From contig NZ_KV917381.1 in NCBI RefSeq assembly GCF_002019795.1, positions 3,132,068-3,196,067 of the forward strand: DNA of 64,000 bases. Reading direction: 5' to 3'. Within the stretch, counting starts at the first letter, position 1. Each line of letters opens with the position of its first letter. This document shows, one piece after another, positions 1 through 9,589 of this stretch. A model generated the notes under the pieces. The model worked only from the letters and a program-made list of their open reading frames with translations. It did not search any database and had not been told where the DNA came from. Source of the stretch: Bacillus alkalicellulosilyticus. GTDB lineage: Bacteria; Bacillota; Bacilli; Bacillales; Bacillaceae_F. The position numbers and the translations under genes were made by a program.

Positions 1-3
1 TTT

Positions 4-549
4 TTATAGCTCCTCTATGACGATTTGGTCATTCGTATATACACATATTTCTCCAGCTGTTTCTAATGCTGCCATAGCAATTTCTCTGGCTGATAAGTTA
101 GGCGCATGCTTCTTTAATGCTCTTCCAGCCGAGAGAGCATAGTGTCCTCCAGAACCAATGGCCAATACGCCATCATCTGGCTCAATCACTTCACCAGTTC
201 CTGAGACTAGCAAAAGATTCGATTCATCCATCACAATTAACATCGCCTCAAGCCTACGAAGTACTTTATCACTTCGCCATTCTTTCGCAAGTTCTACAGC
301 AGCGCGTTGTAAATTCCCATTAAATTCTTCAAGCCTTCCTTCGAATTTCTCAAATAACGTAAAGGCATCGGCAACCGAACCTGCAAATCCTGCTACTACT
401 TTTCCATGAAACAGTTTTCGAACCTTTTTAGCTGTATGCTTCATCACAACAGCATTGCCAAATGTAACTTGACCATCCCCAGTCATTGCACATCTACCGT
501 TATGCTGTATTGCAAATATAGTTGTTGCATGAAAAGTTTGCTCAGACAT
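4..549 (-). CDS. hslV: HslV/ClpQ peptidase subunit of the HslUV (ClpYQ, CodWX) protease
   Basis: Proteolytic subunit of a two-component ATP-dependent cytoplasmic protease; the partner ATPase HslU (CodX) would lie just outside the window. The 181-residue product has the proteasome-beta-like fold signatures of the family: TTIFA near the N-terminus, GDGQVTFG, the GSVADAFTL helix and AIGSGG. The N-terminus is [13 protein letters not shown] rather than the MTTI of most HslV proteins. In B. subtilis CodW, which has a similar extension, the mature N-terminal serine is the reported nucleophile, and Ser2 is available here. The ATG at 549 is preceded by GGAGGG nine bases upstream. The gene follows xerC in the codVWXY order. 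Family assignment is very secure; the catalytic residue is inferred by homology. Confidence 0.97.
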   Translation of the reverse strand: MSEQTFHATTIFAIQHNGRCAMTGDGQVTFGNAVVMKHTAKKVRKLFHGKVVAGFAGSVADAFTLFEKFEGRLEEFNGNLQRAAVELAKEWRSDKVLRRLEAMLIVMDESNLLLVSGTGEVIEPDDGVLAIGSGGHYALSAGRALKKHAPNLSAREIAMAALETAGEICVYTNDQIVIEEL

Positions 550-584
550 ATCATGTATCCCTCCACTTTTTCTTTTTGTTTAAG

Positions 585-1496
585 CTATGCTCTTGGGTGG
601 TGTTTCATATACACATCACGCAAACGGTCTTTTGTGACATGCGTATAGATTTGGGTCGAGGACAACTTCTCATGTCCTAGCAATTCCTGAACAATTCGTA
701 AATCGGCTCCATTGTTTAATAAATGAGTAGCAAAAGTATGGCGCAACATATGCGGACTAATATGTATTGTTAAGGCAGCGGCTTGTATTCTGGCATTTAG
801 GATATTTCTGACACTTCTATCCGTGAGTGGACCTCCTCTAAAGTTTAAAAATAAATGGTCATTCCCGCTTCCTGTTTTTTTCTTCAGTAATTCGGGACGA
901 CTATGTTCAAGATAGTTTTCAATTGCATCTAAAGCAAAGCTTCCCACTGGAACATACCTTTCTTTTTTTCCTTTTCCAAAAACAAAAATGGTCCCAATCG
1001 AAAAATCAATATCTTTAATCTTTAACCTGCAGCATTCACTCACTCGGATTCCTGTCGCATAAAGAATTTCAATAATCGCTTTATCACGAATATCTAATGG
1101 TTTTGTTGTAGAGAAAGATGAAAATAGCTGATTCATTTCCTCTTCATAAAGGAAATTCGGTAGTCGACTTTCGCTTTTTGGTAATTTTGCAATCCTAAAA
1201 GGATTTTCTTCAACTAGCTTTTCTCTTTCTAACAACCTATATAGACTTCTCATGCTTGATATTTTTCTAGCCACAGTCGCCCTGGATAACTTTCTTCGAT
1301 GTAACTCTGTAAGGTAATCACGAACAAAAGCATAAGAAACAGCAGAAAATTGGGTGATGTTGTGCTGCTTCATAAAGACATAAAAATCATTAATATCGAG
1401 TTCATAATTAATTAGGGTATGTTCTGAACTGTTTTTTTCGATCTGTAAATATTGAAAAAATAGTTGTTTCTCAAACTCGATTGTTGAATTTGTCAC
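585..1496 (-). CDS. xerC: Tyrosine recombinase XerC (CodV)
   Basis: Site-specific tyrosine recombinase that resolves chromosome dimers at dif together with XerD. The 303-residue protein has an N-terminal SAM-like DNA-binding domain (about 5-90) and a C-terminal catalytic domain. The catalytic set is readable: Arg151 (ATGIRVSE), Lys175, His249 and Arg252 (HMLRHTFATHLL), His275 (LLGHEKLSS) and nucleophile Tyr284 (IYTHV). The start is GTG at 1496 with AGGTGGA just upstream. It lies between trmFO and hslV exactly as codV does in Bacillus, so a housekeeping role is more likely than a mobile-element integrase. No sign of damage. Confidence 0.96.
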   Translation of the reverse strand: MTNSTIEFEKQLFFQYLQIEKNSSEHTLINYELDINDFYVFMKQHNITQFSAVSYAFVRDYLTELHRRKLSRATVARKISSMRSLYRLLEREKLVEENPFRIAKLPKSESRLPNFLYEEEMNQLFSSFSTTKPLDIRDKAIIEILYATGIRVSECCRLKIKDIDFSIGTIFVFGKGKKERYVPVGSFALDAIENYLEHSRPELLKKKTGSGNDHLFLNFRGGPLTDRSVRNILNARIQAAALTIHISPHMLRHTFATHLLNNGADLRIVQELLGHEKLSSTQIYTHVTKDRLRDVYMKHHPRA

Positions 1497-1511
1497 TTAT
1501 TCCACCTCACA

Positions 1512-1550
1512 TAAGAGCTACTAAATTTTATCACAATTTAGTAGCTCTTT
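1512..1550. terminator. Palindromic hairpin between trmFO and xerC
   Basis: Perfect 15-bp inverted repeat (AAGAGCTACTAAATT and its complement) around a 7-base loop. A short T-run follows on the plus strand but not in the direction of the minus-strand genes, so it may act as an RNA-stability or processing hairpin within the operon rather than a strong terminator. Confidence 0.55.
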
Positions 1551-1560
1551 TCAATAAAGT

Positions 1561-2862
1561 TTACATTTTTTTCACAAAATTCTGAATTGTCTCCAATGCT
1601 CGGTTAGCTAGTTGTTCATTTCTTTCTTGTTTATTACGTATTCTTTCAGGTAATGGTGGCAACAGACCAAAATTGGCGTTCATTGGTTGAAAGTTCTTTG
1701 AGTTAGCCGTTGTAATATAATTTGACATGCTTCCGATTACCGTCTCCTCAGGAAAAGCAAGCAGTTCTTCCCCATTCACAAGTCGGACCGCATTTATACC
1801 AGCAATTAATCCAGCTGCAGCAGATTCCACATATCCTTCTACTCCTGTGATTTGACCAGCAAAAAACAAATCATCACGTTCACGATATTGATATGTAGGT
1901 TTAAGTAAATTAGGAGAGTTAATAAACGTATTGCGATGCATAACACCATAACGTACGATTTCTGCCTTTTCTAAGCCAGGAATTAATTGAATGATTTCTT
2001 TTTGTGGTCCCCATTTAATATGCGTTTGGAATCCAACAATATTATATAACGTACCAGATTGATTATCTTGACGAAGTTGCACTACCGCATAAGGTCTTTT
2101 CCCTGTTTTTGGATCTTCTAAACCCACTGGTTTCATCGGACCAAATAACAGGGTTTTCTTTCCCCGCTTTGCCATAACCTCTACCGGCATACACCCTTCA
2201 AAAAAGATTTCTTTTTCAAATTCTTTTAAAGGTACGGCTTCTGCAGAAACGAGCGCTTCGTAAAAGCGATCAAACTCTTCTTCTGTCATCGGACAATTAA
2301 GGTATGCCGCTTCCCCTTTGTCATAACGGGATTTCAAATAAACCTTGTCCATATCGATGCTATCCGTTTCAATGATCGGAGCCGCTGCATCATAAAAATA
2401 TAAATATTCTTGCCCAGTTAGTTCCTTTAGCTGAGCTGATAGAGCCTCTGAAGTAAGTGGACCTGTCGCAATAATAGTAGGACCATCTGGAATTCGGTCT
2501 ACTTCTTCAGTAATAACGGTTACGTTTGGATGCTCTTTTACTCTCGTTGTCACAGCACTTGCGAACTCATGTCTATCTACCGCTAATGCCCCACCCGCAG
2601 GTACTGAACAATCATCAGCAGCTGAGATGATGACTGAATCTAAGATTCTCATTTCTTCCTTTAAAACACCTACAGCATTTGTTAGTGTATTGGCACGTAG
2701 AGAATTACTACATACCAATTCTGCAAATTTATCTGTATGGTGAGCAGGTGTTTGCTTCACAGGACGCATTTCATAAAGGTTTACTTTGATGCCTTGCTTT
2801 GCGATTTGCCAAGCTGCCTCACTTCCTGCTAACCCTGCTCCAATGACATTTACTTCTTTCAT
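1561..2862 (-). CDS. trmFO: tRNA (uracil-5-)-methyltransferase, folate/FAD-dependent (TrmFO, Gid)
   Basis: Makes 5-methyluridine at position 54 in the T-loop of tRNA using methylenetetrahydrofolate and FADH2. At 433 residues it is of usual length. It opens with the FAD-binding dinucleotide motif [14 protein letters not shown] (6-19) and carries the family signatures [19 protein letters not shown] and [13 protein letters not shown]. The ATG start at 2862 has an AGGAGC-type ribosome binding site. It sits 45 bases downstream of topA, the conserved topA-gid-codV order. No anomalies seen. Confidence 0.97.
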   Translation of the reverse strand: MKEVNVIGAGLAGSEAAWQIAKQGIKVNLYEMRPVKQTPAHHTDKFAELVCSNSLRANTLTNAVGVLKEEMRILDSVIISAADDCSVPAGGALAVDRHEFASAVTTRVKEHPNVTVITEEVDRIPDGPTIIATGPLTSEALSAQLKELTGQEYLYFYDAAAPIIETDSIDMDKVYLKSRYDKGEAAYLNCPMTEEEFDRFYEALVSAEAVPLKEFEKEIFFEGCMPVEVMAKRGKKTLLFGPMKPVGLEDPKTGKRPYAVVQLRQDNQSGTLYNIVGFQTHIKWGPQKEIIQLIPGLEKAEIVRYGVMHRNTFINSPNLLKPTYQYRERDDLFFAGQITGVEGYVESAAAGLIAGINAVRLVNGEELLAFPEETVIGSMSNYITTANSKNFQPMNANFGLLPPLPERIRNKQERNEQLANRALETIQNFVKKM

Positions 2863-2907
2863 CGTACTTGTTGCTCCTTCCTACCTGGAAGCACACTCGT
2901 CTAGTTG

Positions 2908-4983
2908 CTAGTTTGCTTCTTCTTTATAATCACAAGAGACACATTGTACAGTCGTCCCTTTTTTCGTTTTCTTTTCTACGAGCATGTTTTGACATTTAGG
3001 ACATTTTCTTGCGATCGGTTTATCCCATGAAACAAACTCACATTCTGGATATCGGTCACACCCATAGAATGTCCTTCTTTTCTTACTTTTTCTTTCAACG
3101 ATATTTCCTTCATTACAACTTGGGCATTTTACCCCAATATCTTTGACGATTGCTTTTGTGTTACGACAATCTGGAAAGTTCGAACATGCCATAAATTTTC
3201 CGTATCGTCCCATTTTATAAACCATTTCATGCCCACATTTTTCACAATCTTCTCCTGCGGGCTCATCTTTAATTTCAACTTCTTTCATTTCTTCTTCAGC
3301 ATGTTTTACTCTCTTCTCGAAATCTTTGTAAAAGTGGTCCATGATTTCTATCCAATTTTTTTGTCCCTCTTCAATGGAGTCTAAATCATTTTCCATATTT
3401 GCTGTAAATTCTACATCTAATATTTCAGAGAAAAATTCAGAGATTAGTTCAATGACGATTTCACCTAACTCCGTCGGAATAAAGCGCTTATCATCTAAGG
3501 CCACATAACCACGTCTTTGAATCGTGTCTAACGTAGGTGCAAACGTTGAAGGTCTCCCTATCCCTAGCTCTTCCATCGTTTTTACAAGTCTGGCCTCTGA
3601 ATAACGTGGTGGTGGTTGAGTAAAATGTTGGTTTGGTGTGATCTCAACTTTTTGGACGGTGCCACCTTCTTCAAGGTTAGGAAGAAGTTTATCTTCTTCT
3701 TTTTTCCCGTCGTCATTGCCTTCGATATACACTTTCATAAACCCAGGAAATTTCACTTTAGAACCAGTTGCTCGGAAAACAACTCCGGAATTTTCTAAGT
3801 CTACGGTCATTGTATCCATGACGGCAGGTGCCATTTCGCTTGCTACTAATCGCTCCCATATCAGCTTATAGAGACGGAATTGGTCTCTTGATAAAAACTG
3901 CTTTACGATTTTCGGGTCTTTTTCAACCGAAGTGGGTCGAATCGCCTCATGAGCATCTTGTGTTTTCTTATCGCTTTTTTTCGTTGCTCTTTCGCCTTGT
4001 CTCGTATATTCTTTTCCATACGTTTGTTCAATATATGCTTTTGCTTCTTCTTTTGCTGTATCAGAAATTCGTGTAGAATCGGTACGCATATACGTTATGA
4101 GACCGACTGTCCCTTCTTTCCCGATATCAATTCCTTCATAAAGCTGTTGCGCTAGCATCATCGTCTTCTTCGCTCTAAAATTCAACTTACGTGCGGCTTC
4201 TTGCTGTAAAGACGAAGTTGTAAACGGTGCCACTGGATTACGTTTTCTTTCCTTTTTCTTTACGGACTGAATCGCAAAGCTATCGCCCTTAATCCTTGCT
4301 AAAACGTCTTTAACTTCTGACTCAGATTTAAGTTCTACTTTCTTGCTGTCGATTCCGTAAAATTTTGCATCAAATCCTTCTTTTTGCAGAGTAAACTCAC
4401 CTTCAATGCTCCAGTATTCTTCTGGAACAAACGCTTGAATTTCTTTTTCTCTGTCAATAATCATTTTTACGGCAACCGATTGAACTCTTCCTGCACTTAA
4501 GCCTTTTTTCACTTTTTTCCACAGAATTGGACTGATGTTGTAGCCAACCAGTCGATCTAAGATACGTCTAGCTTGTTGGGCATCAACTAAATCCATATTA
4601 ATCGGTCGTGGTGTTTTAAAAGCATCTTTTATCGCTTGCTTTGTAATTTCATTAAACACAACACGACAATCGGAATTTTCATCAATATTTAAACTGTGAG
4701 CGAGATGCCATGCAATCGCTTCACCTTCACGGTCCGGGTCAGCTGCGAGATAAATTTTCTTTACTTTTTTTGCAGCGGTTTTCAGTTCCTTTAACACAGG
4801 ACCCTTTCCACGAATCGTAATATATTTAGGATCAAATTCCTTTTGTACATCTACTCCCATTTGACTTCTCGGCAAATCTCTTACATGTCCCATTGAAGCT
4901 TTGACTATATATTTCTTCCCTAAGTATTTACCAATTGTCTTTGCTTTAGCGGGAGATTCAACGATTACTAAGTAATCTGCCAT
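2908..4983 (-). CDS. topA: DNA topoisomerase I
   Basis: Type IA topoisomerase that relaxes negative supercoils. The TOPRIM domain holds DPDREG at 82-87, the active-site tyrosine is Tyr298 ([10 protein letters not shown]), and the C-terminus has three four-cysteine zinc-ribbon modules ending near the stop codon. The reading frame can be extended three codons to a TTG at 4992, but GGGGGAG directly abuts that TTG and lies nine bases before the ATG at 4983, so I place the start at 4983 (691 residues). It lies between dprA and trmFO as in B. subtilis. Confidence 0.97.
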   Translation of the reverse strand: MADYLVIVESPAKAKTIGKYLGKKYIVKASMGHVRDLPRSQMGVDVQKEFDPKYITIRGKGPVLKELKTAAKKVKKIYLAADPDREGEAIAWHLAHSLNIDENSDCRVVFNEITKQAIKDAFKTPRPINMDLVDAQQARRILDRLVGYNISPILWKKVKKGLSAGRVQSVAVKMIIDREKEIQAFVPEEYWSIEGEFTLQKEGFDAKFYGIDSKKVELKSESEVKDVLARIKGDSFAIQSVKKKERKRNPVAPFTTSSLQQEAARKLNFRAKKTMMLAQQLYEGIDIGKEGTVGLITYMRTDSTRISDTAKEEAKAYIEQTYGKEYTRQGERATKKSDKKTQDAHEAIRPTSVEKDPKIVKQFLSRDQFRLYKLIWERLVASEMAPAVMDTMTVDLENSGVVFRATGSKVKFPGFMKVYIEGNDDGKKEEDKLLPNLEEGGTVQKVEITPNQHFTQPPPRYSEARLVKTMEELGIGRPSTFAPTLDTIQRRGYVALDDKRFIPTELGEIVIELISEFFSEILDVEFTANMENDLDSIEEGQKNWIEIMDHFYKDFEKRVKHAEEEMKEVEIKDEPAGEDCEKCGHEMVYKMGRYGKFMACSNFPDCRNTKAIVKDIGVKCPSCNEGNIVERKSKKRRTFYGCDRYPECEFVSWDKPIARKCPKCQNMLVEKKTKKGTTVQCVSCDYKEEAN

Positions 4984-5073
4984 ATCCAGCAACTCCCCCT
5001 TCGAGGAAAATTAAAATCTTCCCTATTATTAAACACACTTTTAGCTTTTGTCAAATATTACTTAATATTTTGT

Positions 5074-5979
5074 CTATGAAATAGAATCTATTCTATCCAT
5101 ATTATCGTCGTTCCATTCCTCTAAAATGTCATTGATGTCTAGCACTAATTTCGCTCCTTGTTGAATTAGGCGATTAGGACCGACCGCTCTTTCCTCCACG
5201 ATGGTTCCCGGAACAGCAAATACATCTCTTCCCTGTTCAAGTGCTTGGTCTGCTGTAATTAAGGCCCCACTTTTTTCTTTTGCTTCTATTATAATAGTTC
5301 CTCTACTTAACCCACTTACAATTCGGTTCCGTTCAGGGAATTGCCACTTTTGTGGCCTTACATGGGGAGGGTATTCAGATAAAAGCAAAGAAGTCGTAGC
5401 GATTCTTTGTGCTAGTTTTTCGTTTTGTTTTGGATAGATATGATTAAAACCGGACCCCAACACAGCTATCGTTTTTCCCTTTTCTGTTAGTGATATGGTA
5501 TGAGCAATTGTGTCTATTCCTTTAGCTAATCCACTTACGATCACCCAGTTGTTTTTAGTTAAGGGCCTAACTAATTTATACGTACTTTGAATTCCAACAG
5601 CGGATGGGTCTCTCGTTCCTACTACTGCAATGGTATTCTTATACTGTAATAATGATTGCGCGCCTTTGCAATAGAAAACCCATGGAGGGTCAAATATTTC
5701 ACTTAATAACGTAGGATAGTGTTCGTCATAAATCGTAACGGGTATGATGTTCTCTTTTCGATATTTCCCTAGTATACTCTTGATGTTAATCGTATGTAAA
5801 TCATGGTGGAGAACTTCAGCGGTGTCTTTTCGTATCGAGAATTGTTCTCTCAAATAGGATACGGAATAGGAATAAAGCTCCGTCAGGGTTGAATCTAACG
5901 CCATTATCCTTTGAATCGTTTTCCACCCAGCACCTCGGCAATGATGAAGGTGTATTAATTTTTCCCGCTTGTCCTCCAC
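5074..5979 (-). CDS. dprA: DNA processing protein DprA (Smf)
   Basis: Binds incoming single-stranded DNA during natural transformation and loads RecA. The 301-residue protein has an N-terminal helix-hairpin-helix-like region (GAGWKTIQRIM) and a Rossmann-like core with VVGTRDPSAVG, VSGLAKGIDTIAH and LGSGFNHIYPKQN. The GTG start at 5979 follows AAAGGAGG by seven bases. It lies downstream of sucD behind a terminator, in the usual sucCD-dprA-topA order. Its presence is compatible with competence but does not prove it, since dprA is kept in many non-competent bacilli. Confidence 0.95.
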   Translation of the reverse strand: MEDKREKLIHLHHCRGAGWKTIQRIMALDSTLTELYSYSVSYLREQFSIRKDTAEVLHHDLHTINIKSILGKYRKENIIPVTIYDEHYPTLLSEIFDPPWVFYCKGAQSLLQYKNTIAVVGTRDPSAVGIQSTYKLVRPLTKNNWVIVSGLAKGIDTIAHTISLTEKGKTIAVLGSGFNHIYPKQNEKLAQRIATTSLLLSEYPPHVRPQKWQFPERNRIVSGLSRGTIIIEAKEKSGALITADQALEQGRDVFAVPGTIVEERAVGPNRLIQQGAKLVLDINDILEEWNDDNMDRIDSIS

Positions 5980-6025
5980 CGTTCTTCCTCCTTTAGGTAT
6001 AGAAATGATTTATCATATATGTAGC

Positions 6026-6053
6026 GAAAAAGCTCCCTAGAGAAGGGAGCTTA
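6026..6053 (-). terminator. Intrinsic terminator after sucD
   Basis: In the minus direction AAGCTCCCT and AGGGAGCTT form a 9-bp stem around a 4-base loop, followed by a T-run. It separates sucCD from dprA. Confidence 0.85.
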
Positions 6054-6057
6054 TTTC

Positions 6058-6963
6058 TTATTTATGTGTAGTGCATTTTTCTAAAAGATTTTGCTCTTTT
6101 AAAACAGAAATTAAAGTTTCTCCCATAACAGAAGGAGTTGGTGCAACCTTAACACCGCAACTTTCTAATGTTTTAATTTTTTCCGCAGCTGTCCCTTTAC
6201 CACCAGAAATAATCGCACCGGCATGACCCATGCGCTTTCCTGGAGGTGCTGTTTGACCACCAATGAAACCTACAACAGGCTTAGTCATATTAGCTTTAAT
6301 CCATTCTGCAGCTTCTTCTTCAGCTGTACCACCAATTTCACCAATCATGATAACTGCATATGTATCAGGATCTTGATTGAACAGGTTCAGTACATCGATG
6401 AAGTTTGTTCCATTAACAGGATCACCACCAATACCAACAGCAGTAGATTGACCAATGCCTTCAGTAGAAAGTTGATGTACTGCTTCATATGTTAATGTTC
6501 CAGAGCGGGACACAACTCCAACGTGACCTTTTTTATGAATGTAACCAGGCATAATTCCAATTTTACATTCTTCAGGTGTAATAACACCAGGGCAGTTTGG
6601 TCCGATAAGACGTGTTTTCTTACCTTCCATAAAGCGTTTTACATTAACCATATCTAACACAGGAATTCCTTCAGTAATACAAATCACTAAATCTAGGTCA
6701 GCATCTGTAGCTTCCATGATTGCATCTGCAGCAAATGCAGGTGGAACATAAATAACTGATGCTGTTGCGCCTGTAGCAGCAACCGCTTGGTCTACTGTAT
6801 CAAATACAGGAATCCCTTCGATTTCTGTACCGCCTTTACCAGGAGTCACTCCTCCAACGATTTGCGTTCCGTATTCAACCGCTTGTTTCGTATGGAATAA
6901 ACCAGTAGCTCCAGTAATCCCTTGAACAATTACTTTTGTATCTTTATTAATCAGGATACTCAT
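6058..6963 (-). CDS. sucD: Succinyl-CoA synthetase (ADP-forming) alpha subunit
   Basis: Alpha subunit of the TCA-cycle enzyme that converts succinyl-CoA to succinate with substrate-level phosphorylation. The 301-residue product has the CoA-binding Rossmann start ([11 protein letters not shown]), the loop [10 protein letters not shown] and the phosphohistidine motif RMGHAGAI, giving His247 as the phosphorylated residue. The ATG at 6963 is preceded by a purine-rich GGCGGGACGTGGAG stretch. It follows sucC by 18 bases, so the two subunits are co-transcribed, and a terminator lies just after its stop. Confidence 0.97.
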   Translation of the reverse strand: MSILINKDTKVIVQGITGATGLFHTKQAVEYGTQIVGGVTPGKGGTEIEGIPVFDTVDQAVAATGATASVIYVPPAFAADAIMEATDADLDLVICITEGIPVLDMVNVKRFMEGKKTRLIGPNCPGVITPEECKIGIMPGYIHKKGHVGVVSRSGTLTYEAVHQLSTEGIGQSTAVGIGGDPVNGTNFIDVLNLFNQDPDTYAVIMIGEIGGTAEEEAAEWIKANMTKPVVGFIGGQTAPPGKRMGHAGAIISGGKGTAAEKIKTLESCGVKVAPTPSVMGETLISVLKEQNLLEKCTTHK

Positions 6964-6981
6964 TCTCCACGTCCCGCCTTT

Positions 6982-8142
6982 CTATTTCACTAGAGAAACA
7001 ATTTTTTGTGCACCATCAGCCATTGAGTCAGCTGAAGTGATATTTAAACCAGACTCATTTAAAATCTTTTTACCTAAGTCAACGTTAGTTCCTTCTAAAC
7101 GAACAACAAGTGGAATTTCAAGGCCAACTTGTTTCGTCGCTTCAACAACACCTTCTGCAATAACATCACATTTCATGATTCCACCAAAAATGTTTACGAA
7201 GATTCCTTTTACGTTTTCATCAGAAAGAATAATTTTAAATGCTTCTGTAACTTTTTCTGCTGTTGCTCCACCACCAACATCAAGGAAGTTAGCAGGGTCA
7301 CCACTGTAATGCTTAATGATATCCATCGTTGCCATTGCAAGTCCTGCACCATTAACCATACAACCAATGTTTCCATCTAATGAGATATAACTCAAGTCAA
7401 ATTTTGAAGCTTCAATCTCTTTTGGATCTTCTTCTTCAAGGTCACGATACTCAAGGATATCTTTTTGACGATATAGTGCATTTGAGTCAAAGTTTAATTT
7501 AGCATCAAGTGCCATTACTTTACCGTCACCTGTAGTGACAAGTGGGTTAATTTCAGCAATTGAACAATCTTTTTCAACAAAAACTTTGTAAAGACCTAGC
7601 ATAAACTTAACAGCTTGACCTACTAGTTCTTTTGGAATATTAATAGCAAATGCTAAACGACGAGCTTGAAATCCTTGTAACCCAACAGCTGGGTCTACAA
7701 CTACTTTAAAGATTTTTTCAGGAGTAGCTTCTGCAACTTCTTCAATTTCAGTACCGCCTTCTTCAGAAGCCATCATAACGACTCTTTCAGTAGCTCGGTC
7801 TAACACAAGTCCGATGTAGTATTCTTTTTTAATGTCGCAACCTTCTTCAATAAGTAAACGTTTAACTTCCTTACCTTCTGGTCCAGTTTGATGAGTGACT
7901 AAAGTCTTACCTAAAATCTCATCAGCATATGTACGAACCTCGTCTAGATTCTTGGCAACTTTTACACCGCCTGCTTTTCCGCGTCCACCAGCATGGATTT
8001 GGGCTTTTACCACATTAATCTGAGAGCCTAATTCCTTTGCTGCTTCGACTGCTTCTTCAACAGTAAAAGCTACCTTACCATTTGGAACAGCTACTCCATA
8101 TTGTCTAAGGAGCTCTTTACCTTGATACTCATGGATATTCAT
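6982..8142 (-). CDS. sucC: Succinyl-CoA synthetase (ADP-forming) beta subunit
   Basis: Beta subunit carrying the ATP-grasp nucleotide site of succinyl-CoA synthetase. It has 386 residues, the normal length. Recognisable segments are the N-terminal [12 protein letters not shown], the ATP-grasp loop [11 protein letters not shown], the metal-site region INPLVTT and the succinate/phosphate loop [10 protein letters not shown]. The ATG at 8142 follows AGGAGGATGGAGAGAG. It is first in the sucCD operon; an extended -10 element lies about 80 bases upstream. Confidence 0.97.
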   Translation of the reverse strand: MNIHEYQGKELLRQYGVAVPNGKVAFTVEEAVEAAKELGSQINVVKAQIHAGGRGKAGGVKVAKNLDEVRTYADEILGKTLVTHQTGPEGKEVKRLLIEEGCDIKKEYYIGLVLDRATERVVMMASEEGGTEIEEVAEATPEKIFKVVVDPAVGLQGFQARRLAFAINIPKELVGQAVKFMLGLYKVFVEKDCSIAEINPLVTTGDGKVMALDAKLNFDSNALYRQKDILEYRDLEEEDPKEIEASKFDLSYISLDGNIGCMVNGAGLAMATMDIIKHYSGDPANFLDVGGGATAEKVTEAFKIILSDENVKGIFVNIFGGIMKCDVIAEGVVEATKQVGLEIPLVVRLEGTNVDLGKKILNESGLNITSADSMADGAQKIVSLVK

Positions 8143-8221
8143 TCTCTCTCCATCCTCCTATCAATTGCATGATTGCATGCTGTATTGAAAAATTCGTTAA
8201 GTTTTGGCAAACTCCTTTATC

Positions 8222-8230
8222 ATTGTAACA
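8222..8230 (-). promoter_or_regulatory. Candidate extended -10 promoter for sucCD
   Basis: On the minus strand TGTTACAAT fits the extended -10 form TGnTATAAT with one mismatch. No good -35 is visible at 16-18 bases. It lies just past an upstream terminator and ahead of sucC. Confidence 0.45.
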
Positions 8231-8252
8231 CTTTTTTCATAATTTGGGCGAG

Positions 8253-8280
8253 TAAAAAGAAAAACGTTAGTCGTTTTTCT
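8253..8280 (-). terminator. Intrinsic terminator upstream of sucC
   Basis: AGAAAAACG and CGTTTTTCT form a 9-bp stem followed, in the minus direction, by a T-run. It would stop transcripts from the SASP-side genes before sucC. Repeat E1 begins right beside it. Confidence 0.7.
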
Positions 8281-8283
8281 TAT

Positions 8284-8363
8284 AAGCACTGTGTGAAGTC
8301 GCTACCTTGTTTTAAAGTTAAACAAAAGTGGGGTTCTTTTGTTTGACGGAGCCAGTGCTCTTC
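8284..8363 (+). repeat. Structured intergenic repeat, copy E1
   Basis: Copy of the covarying hairpin repeat described in the findings. P1 is GCACTG (8286-8291) with CAGTGC (8353-8358). P2 left arm is CGCTAC, but its right arm and most of the second loop motif appear deleted. P3 is an 11-bp stem GTTAAACAAAA with TTTTGTTTGAC around loop GTGGGGTTC. The 3' end is TCTTC, as in other copies. Confidence 0.75.
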
Positions 8364-8390
8364 TTTTCTTTGAATGCTGCCATTAATCAC

Positions 8391-8432
8391 CGTCACAATA
8401 CTCCACTAGTAAAAGTGGGAGTATCGTGACAG
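8391..8432. terminator. Long hairpin downstream of the unknown gene at 8442
   Basis: GTCACAATACTCC-ACT pairs with AGTGGGAGTATCGTGAC in an imperfect stem of about 16 bp. No T-run follows in the minus direction; a T6 run lies eight bases past it on the plus strand. It may protect the 3' end of the SASP-side mRNA, or terminate weakly. Confidence 0.5.
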
Positions 8433-8441
8433 AACTATTTT

Positions 8442-8735
8442 TTAATCGTTCTCATCGTCATTTTGCTTTTCTTCAACATCTGGTGCTGTCCCTGTCAATG
8501 AATCATTACCGTAAGAAACATTGATACTTGGATGTTGAAACATCGAATAGGGTGGTGTCATTTTCTCTTCTACGACTTCACAATCCTTGCTATTTTTTAC
8601 AAACCCTGTTGCTTCTAATGGGGCATTTTCTTCCTTAGCCCAATAATCTCCTGACATCATGGCAGGGTCAATGTTTTCATCCCATTCATCTAACGGCGTT
8701 TTCGGATTTGGCTCAAATTCACGCTTTTTTTTCAT
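8442..8735 (-). CDS. Small acidic protein of unknown function
   Basis: I do not recognise this family with confidence; a Bacillus DUF of the DUF3905 kind is a possible match from memory only. The 97-residue product is hydrophilic, with a basic start (MKKKREFEPNPK), a conserved-looking middle (LDEWDENIDPAMMSGDYW, PLEATGFVKNSKD), then HPSINVSYGNDSLTG and an acidic tail. No membrane segment or signal peptide. The frame extends to an upstream ATG at 8759, but GGTGG sits five bases before the ATG at 8735, so I use that start. It overlaps the 3' end of the SASP-like gene by 17 bases, so the two are probably co-expressed, which suggests a spore-related role. Confidence 0.7.
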   Translation of the reverse strand: MKKKREFEPNPKTPLDEWDENIDPAMMSGDYWAKEENAPLEATGFVKNSKDCEVVEEKMTPPYSMFQHPSINVSYGNDSLTGTAPDVEEKQNDDEND

Positions 8736-8919
8736 CTTTTCCACCGTCCTTTTTAACATTTGTGTCTTTTTTCTTTGTTAGCTTTTGTGTCATTTCCCTA
8801 CTGACAGCATCCATTTCTAAGGTTGAGCGAAAAATACCAAATTCATGTGCAATTTCTTCTTTAAATTGTTGAACCAACTTCTCAGCTTCGGGAACAACTA
8901 AAAGGTTTCTCTTTTTCAT
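8719..8919 (-). CDS. Divergent alpha/beta-type small acid-soluble spore protein
   Basis: Probable SASP, the class that coats and protects DNA in the dormant spore. The 66-residue product shows the first conserved block of alpha/beta SASPs (LLVVPEAEKLVQQFKEEIAHEFGI), including the GPR germination-protease site, expected between Glu22 and Ile23. The second block is shortened to DAVSREMTQKL and lacks the RANGSVGGE stretch of major SASPs, so it is a minor, SspF-like variant. The tail is very lysine-rich. The ATG at 8919 follows AAGGAGG by five bases. No clear sigma-G promoter was found upstream. Confidence 0.7.
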   Translation of the reverse strand: MKKRNLLVVPEAEKLVQQFKEEIAHEFGIFRSTLEMDAVSREMTQKLTKKKDTNVKKDGGKDEKKA

Positions 8920-9220
8920 CTCGACCTCCTTAACTCACTCATATGTTTATCATGCCCAATGTCTGAAGAAAAATTGAATTTCATACTGAATGATATAAGA
9001 AGAGACTTAGACATAAGGTTACATTTTACCTTTTGTCCAAGTCTCTAAGCAATGAGCGAAACCGCCACTTTCTATGGGCTCTGTTAAAGTTTAATATTGA
9101 TAATGGGTATTAAAATAAAAGTTCCATAATTAAGGAGTCCTGTTTTAAGATATTGACTTCTTCAACGCACCCATTTGTTTAAGTACAATTATTCACAATA
9201 TTAATTACTTCTAAAAAAAA
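8920..9220. other. Gene-free gap with hairpin and truncated repeats
   Basis: About 300 bases with no credible coding sequence. It holds the 9001-9046 hairpin, the left half of a structured repeat (9047-9067: GCAATG then GAGCGAAACC) with no right arm, and a direct-repeat motif at 9131-9149 that recurs at 9677-9696. Confidence 0.6.
9001..9046. repeat. Hairpin of the GGACAAAAGG family, copy 1
   Basis: AGAGACTTAGAC...AGGT and ACCTTTTGTCCAAGTCTCT form a long stem with small bulges. The core matches hairpins at 9798, 49133 and 51435. Confidence 0.7.
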
Positions 9221-9589
9221 TTACTTTTCAACAAAACTGCAATGTCCTGAAATAACTTTTAATTCATTCTTATGTTTTTGCCAAACTCTTGTATAGTACA
9301 TCTCATCTTCCCTATGTTGTCCAGCAATAATTGCTTGTACTTTAGCCTGTGTAATAGTAACAGCGACATCTTCTAATGGAATAACCTTTTGATTTAAAAA
9401 TTTAATTTCAGTTATATTCACTATCCCTGACCGATGAGAATCAATGTCGTCTTCCTTGGTAACTATTTGTCCAAAGGGACTAACAAATGAAAGTTCATCA
9501 CTGATGAGTTTTTCAAGATTTTCTAAATCCCCATTAACCATAGCGTTCCGTAATTTTTCTTCGTATTCGATAATTAAATCCTCTTCCAT
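9221..9589 (-). CDS. NTF2-fold (DUF4440/SnoaL-like) protein
   Basis: A 122-residue soluble protein with the pattern of the NTF2-like superfamily: an N-terminal helix with EYEEKLRNAMVNGDLENLEKLISDELSFVSPFG, then alternating strands ending in YYTRVWQKHKNELKVISGHCSFV, which resembles DUF4440 proteins. Such folds serve as small enzymes or ligand binders, and the sequence does not say which. The ATG at 9589 follows GGAGG. It is not part of the usual sucC-ylqH neighbourhood. It is flanked on both sides by copies of the GGACAAAAGG hairpin and of a GGAGYCCTGTTT direct repeat, which suggests a late insertion. Confidence 0.75.
   Translation of the reverse strand: MEEDLIIEYEEKLRNAMVNGDLENLEKLISDELSFVSPFGQIVTKEDDIDSHRSGIVNITEIKFLNQKVIPLEDVAVTITQAKVQAIIAGQHREDEMYYTRVWQKHKNELKVISGHCSFVEK

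Noticed and set aside
585-1496. Integrase of a mobile element
   Set aside because: The tyrosine recombinase is in the conserved codV position with hslV and trmFO and is full length, so it is chromosomal XerC.
2908-2940. Truncation of topA at the C-terminus
   Set aside because: All three zinc-ribbon modules are complete and the length is normal.
8920-9000. Sigma-G promoter for the SASP-like gene
   Set aside because: CATGATA is present but no matching -35 at 17-18 bases could be found.
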